From Limnochordia bacterium (GTDB taxonomy: Bacteria > Bacillota > Limnochordia > Darwinibacteriales > DTU012), in contig SKHL01000175.1 in assembly GCA_007116995.1 (NCBI GenBank), forward strand, positions 1 to 7,772: 7,772 nucleotides of DNA. The letters are read 5' to 3'. Position numbers and translations under genes: made by a program. This document shows, in pieces, positions 1 to 6,061 of the stretch. Position 1 is the first letter of the stretch; the number at the start of each line of letters is the position of its first letter. Below the pieces are notes generated by a model. That model was not told the origin of the DNA and ran no database searches. It saw only the letters and a list, made by a program, of their open reading frames with translations.

Positions 1-10
1 AATACCTCCT
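1..10 (-). promoter_or_regulatory. Ribosome binding site of a next gene beyond the left edge
   Basis: Read on the minus strand, the last bases of the window are AGGAGGTATT, a near-perfect Shine-Dalgarno sequence 16 bases after the stop codon of the IolE-like gene. A start codon should follow within a few bases outside the window. The site shows that the cysD operon continues with at least one more gene, whose identity cannot be seen. Confidence 0.75.
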
Positions 11-26
11 GAATAATTTTAAGACT

Positions 27-827
27 CTATCGAGCGCCTAGGTGTTTTAGACATGCATTGAGATACCCATAACTCTCAGCAGCGATTGTAGACACGTCTG
101 CTATTCCTAAATCCTTCGCACCAATAACCTCTAAGCAAACAGGTCCAGAATAATTGCCCTCTACGAGAGCTTGGCAGTAGGCCATCAAATCAATATCACC
201 CCGACCACAAGCTTGATTGGACGGTGCACCCGGCCCTACATTTCTACCAAGACAATCACGGATATGCACATGAGCTACTCGTGACAGAACCTGCTTAATC
301 GCTTCTTCAGGGTTTTCACCCGCTCGGTAGATGTGGCTCGGATCCATATCAATGCCAAACCCTGGTAACTGGATCTTCTCCATCGCCTTCAAGGTTGTAG
401 GAGTATCAAAAATGGACGAGTTCACATGGGCTTTAACACATAGCATCACACCAAAGGAGTGGGCTTTTTCTGCCATTTTTTCAAGCAGGTCTGTTTGCCG
501 TTCAAAGTCCTCTGGAACACCGCTTTTCCCTCCCGGACCCACATTGACCACAGGGATTCCTAGCTCTGCTGCTGCTGCAAAAGCCAACATTAGACGAGTC
601 TCATCTAAAGCCGCCTCTTCCATAGATAGAAACTCTAGTCCATTATCAGATACAATTTGTTTCAACTCACTAGCTTGCCTACTCCACTCATCTAGATTAA
701 GATGCTCACACATTCCTTTAATTGCGGAAATCTCAATTCCATCATACCCGGCCATCTTGATATGTCTTGCGGCTGTGGGGAAATCATAACCACCAAACAA
801 TACTGAGTTAACACCAAGTTTAATCAC
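27..827 (-). CDS. IolE-like sugar phosphate isomerase/epimerase (xylose isomerase-like TIM barrel)
   Basis: A 266-residue protein of the AP-endonuclease-2/xylose isomerase-like TIM-barrel superfamily, whose members isomerise, epimerise or dehydrate sugars and polyols in the cytoplasm, usually with a divalent metal. The start is the GTG at 827. An in-frame ATG 24 bases upstream would read through the AGGAGGA ribosome binding site, which lies 6 bases before the GTG. Visible landmarks are the N-terminal strand KLGVNSVLFGG, YDGIEIS near residue 30, GIDMDPSH (158-165), HVHIRD (186-191), GRGD (208-211) and LEVIG (232-236). Asp162, His188 and Glu233 fit three metal ligands. Where many relatives carry a strand-5 Glu, this protein has Lys132 followed by His134 (VKAHV). 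It is the fourth gene of the cysD operon, 64 bases after the oxidoreductase. The substrate is unknown; pairing with a Gfo/Idh/MocA dehydrogenase is typical of sugar and inositol pathways. Confidence 0.85.
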   Translation of the reverse strand: MIKLGVNSVLFGGYDFPTAARHIKMAGYDGIEISAIKGMCEHLNLDEWSRQASELKQIVSDNGLEFLSMEEAALDETRLMLAFAAAAELGIPVVNVGPGGKSGVPEDFERQTDLLEKMAEKAHSFGVMLCVKAHVNSSIFDTPTTLKAMEKIQLPGFGIDMDPSHIYRAGENPEEAIKQVLSRVAHVHIRDCLGRNVGPGAPSNQACGRGDIDLMAYCQALVEGNYSGPVCLEVIGAKDLGIADVSTIAAESYGYLNACLKHLGAR

Positions 828-857
828 TCTATCTCCTCCTAAACAACCCATATTAAT

Positions 858-869
858 GACAATATTGTC
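858..869. repeat. Perfect 12-bp palindrome between two operon genes
   Basis: GACAATATTGTC is identical to its own reverse complement. It lies in the 64-base gap between the oxidoreductase stop and the ribosome binding site of the IolE-like gene, the only sizeable gap inside the operon. It could be an operator or a weak RNA hairpin, but no U-tract follows, so it is not a terminator. A chance AT-rich palindrome is possible. Confidence 0.3.
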
Positions 870-891
870 TTACACTACACTAGCCTACTTA

Positions 892-1881
892 TTATAGTTC
901 GATTACGGTGCCTGTTTCAAAAGATTTTATGGCAGCTTCAATAATGTTCTGTGCTTTTAAGGCATCTTCTCCAGAACCATTAATCTCATTATACTTGGCT
1001 CCCGCTGCTAACTGATCAACCCAAGCTCCAATCCGACTTTTAAAGGTCTCGCCAAAGGAGCGCATTCCACCTAAATATTGGTAGCTCTCGGTCTCAATCG
1101 CCTTTCGGGGATAAAAAGTAAGCAGCTCACAAGCATCCTCAATCACAAACCGACCCTCGGACCCCACGACTTCACAACGTTCTAGCCCATAGCTAGCACC
1201 GGCATCATAACTACCCACGAGATTACCAATCATTCCGTTGGTAAACTCCAACAGTACCTGGCAGTTTGACCAGATTTGCCTTCCTTCGCCTTTCATCATA
1301 AAAGCAGCCACTTTCTGAACATCTCCACAGAAATACCGAATCACATCAAAGGAATGTGGATGAAGCGCTCGCAAGTGAAACCAAGGAGAACTCTCGGCAG
1401 GATTGTTAATCCACATCCGCATGTTAACCATGTGCAACTTCCCTAACCGTCCAGTTTCCACCCACTCCTTAGCTCGATACGCGGCTGGTGTAAATCGATG
1501 GTTAAGATTAACAGCATAGGGGAGCTGCTTCTCCTTAGCTAGAGCCACCATTTTCGCTCCTTCTGCTACGTTATTCGAGATAGGTTTCTCACCCAAAACT
1601 GGAATCCCAGCCTCTAACAGCTCCATGGTGGGAGTAAAATGATCACCGCCATTTTCCTCTCCCTTGGTCGCCATACTACAAGCATCTAGCTGAATACCAC
1701 TAGCGAGCATGTCCTTGACACTATAGAAGGGAGTTCCTCCAAACTTCTCTGCCGCTACATCCGCTCTCTCCTTAATAATGTCACATACCGCCACAACTTC
1801 AGTTTCTGGGTTTTCTTGGTACACACCCGCATGCTTAGAACCAATATTCCCGACTCCCACGATACCAACTTTCAATGTCAT
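892..1881 (-). CDS. Gfo/Idh/MocA-family NAD(P)-dependent oxidoreductase
   Basis: A 329-residue cytoplasmic dehydrogenase of the Gfo/Idh/MocA family, which oxidises or reduces a hydroxyl of a sugar, inositol or related compound with NAD(P). The N-terminal Rossmann fold shows GVGNIG at 9-14, the family motif EKPIS at 98-102, and NHRF at 127-130. The C-terminal catalytic and sheet domain contains HPHSFDVIRYF around 174-184, where the conserved catalytic His/Asp pair of the family is expected. Length is normal and no motif is missing. ATG 1881 is chosen over the in-frame ATG at 1896 because GGAGGAG lies 6 bases before 1881 and because this start forms an ATGA overlap with the cysNC stop. That overlap implies translational coupling. 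The exact substrate cannot be read from the sequence; linkage to sulfate activation is unusual for this family. Confidence 0.9.
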   Translation of the reverse strand: MTLKVGIVGVGNIGSKHAGVYQENPETEVVAVCDIIKERADVAAEKFGGTPFYSVKDMLASGIQLDACSMATKGEENGGDHFTPTMELLEAGIPVLGEKPISNNVAEGAKMVALAKEKQLPYAVNLNHRFTPAAYRAKEWVETGRLGKLHMVNMRMWINNPAESSPWFHLRALHPHSFDVIRYFCGDVQKVAAFMMKGEGRQIWSNCQVLLEFTNGMIGNLVGSYDAGASYGLERCEVVGSEGRFVIEDACELLTFYPRKAIETESYQYLGGMRSFGETFKSRIGAWVDQLAAGAKYNEINGSGEDALKAQNIIEAAIKSFETGTVIEL

Positions 1882-3719
1882 TGCAAACTCCTCCATTCTG
1901 TTTTTCGAATTTTCTCCAACAACAATTGAACTCCTTGTTCCACTGTTAACTCACTTGTATCTATCACTATATCGGGTCTATCCGGTTCTTCATACGGTGC
2001 AGTAATCCCTGTAAAATTGAGTATCTCCCCCTTAATAGCCTTTTGATATAACCCCTTAGGATCACGACCGGCACAAGTAGCTACATCAGCCTTTACATAG
2101 ACTTCTAAGAATTCCTTCGCTTGTTCTCGAGCGAATTGGCGCATACTCTGATAAGGGGAGATGCAAGCAACAAGAACGATGGCTCCTGCATCGCTAAATA
2201 AGGCTGCTACTTCTCCAATGCGGCGTATGTTTTCATTGCGATCCGTCTCTGAAAATCCTAGATCAGAGTTAAGACCATGACGCAGATTATCTCCATCTAA
2301 TCTATAAACATATCTGTTCTGTCGTAAAAGTTCCTTCTCCACTTCAATCGCTATGGTTGACTTGCCAGCACCAGAAAGCCCCGTTAGCCATATCACCAAC
2401 CCTTGCTGCCCTAACTGCCTACACCGATCATGATAGGTTACTTTCCCCTCCTCCCAGGAAATAGTGCTACTATACGGTAGCACCGCTTTCACAATTCCTC
2501 CGCCAGTGATCTCATAATCATCTACTATCACAAACCGACCAGTTTCCGGCATATCTTCATGCAAGTCACAAGCTACAGCACGCTCAAGCTGGATAGTAAC
2601 TTCGGCCACTTGATGCTTTTCCACACGCTGGCGAGTGAGATTCTCTAAGCTAGATGCATCCACTACTCGGTCGATGGACTCGAGCCTCATTCCCACTTTA
2701 GCCGTACCCAATCTAAACAAGTATCGCCGCTCGAATTCTAAGGGGCGTCTGCCTAACCAGAAGAGATTGACCTTTAATTTAGTGCCCACCAGAGGTGGTA
2801 ACTCGCCCTGCTTAGCCCCTATCTCTCCACGAGTAACATAGATTTGCTCACTTAGGGTTACCCCGGTGGCATAACCGGCACGTACCCGGTTCTTATCGGC
2901 TTGGTTGTAGCCCTCTATCGATTGAATCTTGCTATGTTTCCCTGATGGATAAAAAACTAAAGTATCCCCTTTTTCTAACTCACCAGCATCAATGCTCCCT
3001 GCTATAATTCGCCGTTTATCTTCATTAAGCGTAAACTTATACACATCCTGGACAGGCAAACGCAAGGGTTGGTCATTTTTTGGCAGTTCAGTAACAAAGC
3101 TATCTAATGCGTCTAACACACTAGGTCCGTTGTACCAAGGCGTCTTCTCCGATGCGTGCACGACATTGTCCCCACAGAACCCGCTAACAGGGATAAAATA
3201 TTTAACTGATAGATCCACTTTCTTTAAAAATTGCTGATACTCCTTCACAATTCTTCTAAATGCATTTTGACTATATTTAATTAAATCCATTTTATTCACT
3301 AGGACAACTAGCTGCCTTACCCCTAACATGGAAAGCAAGTAGCCATGTCTACGGGAGTTTTCCTTGACCCCCTCTGAGCCATCAATGACAAGCAGTGCAG
3401 CTTCAGCTCTCGCCGCACCAGTAACCATATTTTTTAAAAATTCAATGTGTCCCGGCGCATCCATAATCAGATAGCTACGTGTATCAGTCTTAAAAAAACA
3501 TCGAGCTGAATCAATAGTAATGCCTTGGGCCTGCTCATCCTTTAATGCATCGAGAAGAAAGGCGTATTCAAAGGGCTTAGAGTTGCGTTGACATTGTTCT
3601 CGTACCGCTGCTAGTTTGCCTTCAGGTAGGGAGTTTGTGTCTGCTAATAGTCTGCCAATGATTGTGCTTTTTCCGTGATCTACATGTCCAACGATGACGA
3701 TATTCATACTTGTATCCAT
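1878..3719 (-). CDS. cysNC: Bifunctional sulfate adenylyltransferase subunit 1 / adenylylsulfate kinase
   Basis: A 613-residue fusion of CysN, the GTPase subunit of ATP sulfurylase, and CysC, APS kinase. With CysD it makes APS from sulfate and ATP, driven by GTP hydrolysis, and then phosphorylates APS to PAPS. GTPase motifs are GHVDHGKST (11-19), GITID (66-70), DAPGH (87-91) and NKMD (142-145), followed by the beta-barrel domains up to about residue 425. The kinase domain has Walker A GLSGAGKST (447-455), DGDNLRHGLN (475-484), ISPY (520-523), DPKGLY (553-558) and NFTGI (568-572), so both activities look intact. The GTPase motifs read as in EF-Tu (GHVDHGKST, DAPGH) rather than the enterobacterial CGNVDDGKST and DTPGH, marking a separate CysN lineage. 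ATG 3719 follows the cysD stop by one base; a GAAGGG about 10 bases upstream can serve as ribosome binding site. The 3' end overlaps the oxidoreductase as ATGA. Confidence 0.95.
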   Translation of the reverse strand: MDTSMNIVIVGHVDHGKSTIIGRLLADTNSLPEGKLAAVREQCQRNSKPFEYAFLLDALKDEQAQGITIDSARCFFKTDTRSYLIMDAPGHIEFLKNMVTGAARAEAALLVIDGSEGVKENSRRHGYLLSMLGVRQLVVLVNKMDLIKYSQNAFRRIVKEYQQFLKKVDLSVKYFIPVSGFCGDNVVHASEKTPWYNGPSVLDALDSFVTELPKNDQPLRLPVQDVYKFTLNEDKRRIIAGSIDAGELEKGDTLVFYPSGKHSKIQSIEGYNQADKNRVRAGYATGVTLSEQIYVTRGEIGAKQGELPPLVGTKLKVNLFWLGRRPLEFERRYLFRLGTAKVGMRLESIDRVVDASSLENLTRQRVEKHQVAEVTIQLERAVACDLHEDMPETGRFVIVDDYEITGGGIVKAVLPYSSTISWEEGKVTYHDRCRQLGQQGLVIWLTGLSGAGKSTIAIEVEKELLRQNRYVYRLDGDNLRHGLNSDLGFSETDRNENIRRIGEVAALFSDAGAIVLVACISPYQSMRQFAREQAKEFLEVYVKADVATCAGRDPKGLYQKAIKGEILNFTGITAPYEEPDRPDIVIDTSELTVEQGVQLLLEKIRKTEWRSLQ

Positions 3720-3720
3720 T

Positions 3721-4602
3721 CTACATATACCCTTCTCTTCTTAGATCTTCTAATCCACCACCGTCTTCACTATCTTGGGCCCGGCCTGCACGTTCTGCTA
3801 CCTTAGCCAGTTTGCCCATCTGCAACTCTGCGACTATCTCCTGCACCGTTTTTGCCTGGGAGTCTATTGGGCTGGTACAGGGAGCACATCCTAAGGATCT
3901 ATATCGCTTTCCTTCTCCTTGATCGAAATACAGAGAAACCACGGATATGTCCTCCCGTTCTATATACTGCCATATATTTACTTCTGTCCAATCTAACAAG
4001 GGATGAATGCGTACATGAGTATTCGGTGCAAAGTCTGTCTTATACTGGTTCCAAAACTCCGGAGGCTGCTCTGCAATAGTCCAGTCAGAATTTTGATCTC
4101 TCGGTGAGAAATATCGCTCCTTTGAACGTGAACCTTCCTCGTCAGCGCGGACACCAACAATAACTCCCGTGAATGGTTGCGGATTTATCTCTACTTCATA
4201 GTGTCTTGTCGTATGATTTAAACGATATCTTGGCCATGTCCCGTCTAGGGTATGTTTCAGTGCTTCCGTCTTTAACTGTTTACAACACTGTATCCGAGTA
4301 CCATAGCCATCTGGATAGGTGGCATGTTTCTCTAATACAACTTTATTTTGACCATAAATCATATCTAGTTTCCAATCCAGAGCCAGTTTATCCCGATAGG
4401 TAATCATTTCTTTCATCTTATAGCTCGTATCAATATGAATTAGGGGGAACGGCACATGTCCGAAAAAAGCCTTCTTAGCCAGCCATAACAATACTGTACT
4501 ATCCTTGCCGATAGACCACAGCATTCCTAGCTGTTTAAAATTCGCATAGGCTTCTCGAAAAATATGAATGCTTCTACTCTCTAGTTTCTCAAGATGATCC
4601 AT
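3721..4602 (-). CDS. cysD: Sulfate adenylyltransferase subunit 2 with a four-cysteine pattern
   Basis: A 293-residue ATP-pyrophosphatase-fold protein, the catalytic subunit that joins sulfate to AMP to form APS, working with the CysN part of the next gene. The PP-loop is SIGKDST (30-36); further CysD landmarks are HIDTSYK (56-62), RADEEGSRSKER (152-163), FSPRD (165-169), LLDWTEVNIWQYI (202-214) and a C-terminal RREGYM (288-293). Compared with E. coli CysD from memory, a segment of roughly 17-20 residues is inserted around 121-143 and the region after the SLGC motif is shorter. All four cysteines, C106, C107, C239 and C242, form CC...CxxC, and GCAPCT resembles the cluster-binding end of APS reductases; E. 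coli CysD has GCWPLT here. It is the first gene of the operon, behind a TATAAT promoter. The ribosome binding site before ATG 4602 is weak (AGG 3 bases upstream, GGGGAG further away). Confidence 0.92.
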   Translation of the reverse strand: MDHLEKLESRSIHIFREAYANFKQLGMLWSIGKDSTVLLWLAKKAFFGHVPFPLIHIDTSYKMKEMITYRDKLALDWKLDMIYGQNKVVLEKHATYPDGYGTRIQCCKQLKTEALKHTLDGTWPRYRLNHTTRHYEVEINPQPFTGVIVGVRADEEGSRSKERYFSPRDQNSDWTIAEQPPEFWNQYKTDFAPNTHVRIHPLLDWTEVNIWQYIEREDISVVSLYFDQGEGKRYRSLGCAPCTSPIDSQAKTVQEIVAELQMGKLAKVAERAGRAQDSEDGGGLEDLRREGYM

Positions 4603-4653
4603 TTACCTGTAAGTCACTCCCCTACTCTTGAATAATGCTATTTCCTTACCCTT

Positions 4654-4682
4654 ATTATAATAGAAAAAAAGAATACACCGTT
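4654..4682 (-). promoter_or_regulatory. Probable promoter of the cysD operon
   Basis: A perfect -10 TATAAT lies at 4659-4654 on the minus strand, predicting a transcript start near 4647 and a leader of about 45 bases before cysD. The hexamer 17 bases upstream, AACGGT, does not resemble TTGACA. A good -10 with a poor -35 suggests an activator-dependent promoter, and the AraC-family gene just upstream is the natural candidate. The -35 position falls inside the terminator stem of that gene. Confidence 0.55.
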
Positions 4683-4702
4683 AGGATGAACACGGTGCAC
4701 TC
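4664..4702 (-). terminator. Rho-independent terminator of the AraC-family gene
   Basis: On the minus strand GAGTGCACCG (4702-4693) pairs with CGGTGTATTC (4680-4671) over ten positions, two of them G-U, with a 12-base loop, followed by seven T (4670-4664). The plus-strand version would contain two A-C mismatches and lacks a T-run, so direction is minus. It lies 34 bases after the regulator's stop codon and separates it from the cysD operon. Confidence 0.85.
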
Positions 4703-4735
4703 TTGTACTTTACCGATATTATCTGAAATACGGGT

Positions 4736-5614
4736 CTATCTCGTCTCATCCTTCTGAAACTGCGATGGTGTAACCCCTAGTACCTTTTTAAATTGTCGGG
4801 CAAAATAGCTCGGATCATCAAATCCAACTTCGATAGCAACCTGAGATACTGCAATAGACGGATCCATCAGTAACTCAGTAGCCTTAGCTATTCGCATGCT
4901 CTTGATATATTCTACCGGAGTGAGTCCGGTAAAATGCTTGAATAAGCGTGAAAAATAATCTGGACTAAGTCCAATCTTCTCTGCGATATCTTCTATATGA
5001 ATACTTCTCCCTATATTTCCGTCCATCAAATCCAGAGCAGCATAAATATGCTTGGTATACTGATACTCTTTTACATCGGCTGAGCTATGCTGGTTTACAT
5101 AGATACGCGTTAACAGCAACAGAAACTCTATTAATAGGGCTTTTAGCCTTAATTCCCAACCAATAGGTCGATCCCTACGCTCCAGAATCATTGTGTCTAA
5201 ATAGAATAACGTTTGCTTTCGTTCTGTGGCATTCAGATGAACTCGTTGCCAAATCGTCGGGTTATCGTCACTTAATATTCCACCTATCCCTGGCAATCCA
5301 TGAATCTCCTCAAGATCATTGGCCAAAGCTGAGGGTAAAAATAAGCAATTGTATAGCACCGTCTGTTGCGGCAATGTATATCCATGAACATCACCGGGTC
5401 GAATACCGAAGACGTCACCTGGCGTCAAAATAGTGGTGACCCCATTATAGAAGTGAGAAGAAAATCCTTGGTCTATATAGACAAATTCAAAAAATTCATG
5501 AGAATGAACATCCACCGAATCTGTATGCAAGAATTGATCGACATAAATGGGTATCATATTTGAGTTAAAAAAACTATCCCCTGTTAGTGTGCGCTCGTTA
5601 CTAATCTTGATCAC
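4736..5614 (-). CDS. AraC-family transcriptional regulator with cupin sensor domain
   Basis: A 292-residue DNA-binding regulator. The N-terminal cupin-like sensing domain (about 20-95) has the HSHEFFEFVYI segment (37-47) and PGDVFGIRPGDVHGY (65-79). The C-terminal AraC domain (about 187-286) has two helix-turn-helix units: IEDIAEKIGLSPDYFSRLF (207-225) and VSQVAIEVGFDDPSYFARQF (256-275), ending GVTPSQF. Such proteins normally bind a sugar or other small ligand and activate nearby operons. It lies directly upstream of cysD on the same strand but behind its own terminator, so it is probably the operon's regulator rather than a member. The start is uncertain: GTG 5614 follows a TAG by three codons but has no normally spaced ribosome binding site, because GGGGGTGATC (5618-5609) covers the GTG itself. 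ATT 5605 would be well spaced from it, and ATG 5557 is the next standard start. Confidence 0.9.
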   Translation of the reverse strand: MIKISNERTLTGDSFFNSNMIPIYVDQFLHTDSVDVHSHEFFEFVYIDQGFSSHFYNGVTTILTPGDVFGIRPGDVHGYTLPQQTVLYNCLFLPSALANDLEEIHGLPGIGGILSDDNPTIWQRVHLNATERKQTLFYLDTMILERRDRPIGWELRLKALLIEFLLLLTRIYVNQHSSADVKEYQYTKHIYAALDLMDGNIGRSIHIEDIAEKIGLSPDYFSRLFKHFTGLTPVEYIKSMRIAKATELLMDPSIAVSQVAIEVGFDDPSYFARQFKKVLGVTPSQFQKDETR

Positions 5615-5726
5615 CCCCGCACTCTAATATTCTTCGTGTCAAGTCCAAATCCTTTCCTTCCCATGTACTTCCAATCCCGCCCCTATCTGAAGTTTGACTC
5701 TCAGTCGCACCATTTACTGACTCCAT
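5601..5726 (-). CDS. Doubtful small reading frame before the AraC-family gene
   Basis: A 41-codon frame starts at ATG 5726 and ends with TAG at 5603-5601, overlapping the start of the AraC-family gene by 14 bases. The frame is open further upstream, back to a TGA inside the terminator hairpin near 5830. The peptide is hydrophilic and Gly/Glu/Asp-rich, including GGIGSTWEGKDLDL, with no signal peptide or membrane segment and no family I recognise. No good ribosome binding site precedes the ATG. It could be a leader peptide coupled to the regulator, the tail of a decayed gene, or chance. Confidence 0.2.
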   Translation of the reverse strand: MESVNGATESQTSDRGGIGSTWEGKDLDLTRRILECGGDQD

Positions 5727-5790
5727 AACTAGCCGGAGCACGTGGAACTGCCCTAAGGAAATGCCACTCACGCATCTAATGCCTGCAATT

Positions 5791-5836
5791 AAAAACCACC
5801 TGAGATTAGCTTGAGTAAGAAGACTAAGTCAGGTGG
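5791..5836 (-). terminator. Rho-independent terminator after the oxidoreductase remnant
   Basis: On the minus strand CCACCTGA (5836-5829) pairs perfectly with TCAGGTGG (5803-5796), and the stem can extend inward by CTTAG/CTAA across a small bulge. Five T (5795-5791) follow. It lies 17 bases after the remnant's stop codon and ends the module transcribed from the IolE-like gene. No T-run follows on the plus strand. Confidence 0.75.
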
Positions 5837-5852
5837 CTACTTAACATAACTA

Positions 5853-6059
5853 TTATTGTGTATCTTGCAATAAAATAGATTCTGATTTGACAACTTTTTT
5901 CGAGTAGGTAGATTTGGCAATTCGTTCCTTTAGTTTATCATAAAATAGCTCTTCATCTACTGGGATCGAAACCCACGCATCTAACCATGAGGAGAGATGA
6001 ATTGCATTGGATATCTCAAGTCCGTTAATTCCTTCCTCACCTGGGGCTCTCCTGTTAAA
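5853..6059 (-). pseudogene. C-terminal remnant of a Gfo/Idh/MocA oxidoreductase
   Basis: A 68-codon frame ends at TAA 5855-5853 and has no in-frame start codon. It reads RRAPGEEGINGLEISNAIHL, then SSWLDAWVSIPVDEELFYDK and a lysine/serine-rich tail. The GLEISNAIHLSSW...VxxPVDEELFY pattern is the conserved C-terminal end of one Gfo/Idh/MocA subfamily of sugar and inositol dehydrogenases, as I know it. Those proteins are about 350-390 residues, so roughly the first 300 codons, including the whole Rossmann domain, are missing. The homologous sequence begins within about 10 bases of the stop codon of the IolE-like gene, which suggests a deletion that removed the spacer and most of the gene. It differs from the C-terminus of the intact oxidoreductase at 892-1881, so it is not a copy of that gene. 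The remaining frame has not yet gained stops, pointing to a recent event. Confidence 0.8.
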
Positions 6060-6061
6060 AA

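Noticed and set aside
331..789. 152-codon plus-strand open frame
   Set aside because: It lies antisense inside the well-supported IolE-like gene, has no ribosome binding site and its product resembles no family; it is a shadow of coding DNA on the other strand.
3721..4602. Annotation of the four-cysteine protein as APS/PAPS reductase (CysH)
   Set aside because: The SIGKDST loop, HIDTSYK, DEEGSRSKER, DWTEVNIWQYI and RREGYM end are CysD features, the C-terminal catalytic ECG(I/L)H of CysH is absent, and cysNC follows one base later.
4603..4653. Riboswitch or T-box leader before cysD (expected for sulfur genes in Gram-positives)
   Set aside because: The predicted leader is only about 45 bases, with no S-box or T-box elements and no terminator after the promoter.
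5637..5642. Perfect TTGACA (minus strand) as -35 of the cysD-side AraC gene
   Set aside because: No -10-like hexamer occurs 16-18 bases downstream; that position is the G-rich stretch at the start of the gene itself.
892..6059. Tandem duplication explaining two isomerase/oxidoreductase pairs
   Set aside because: The two IolE-like proteins differ in their key motifs and the remnant's C-terminus does not match that of the intact oxidoreductase, so they are separate subfamilies rather than copies.
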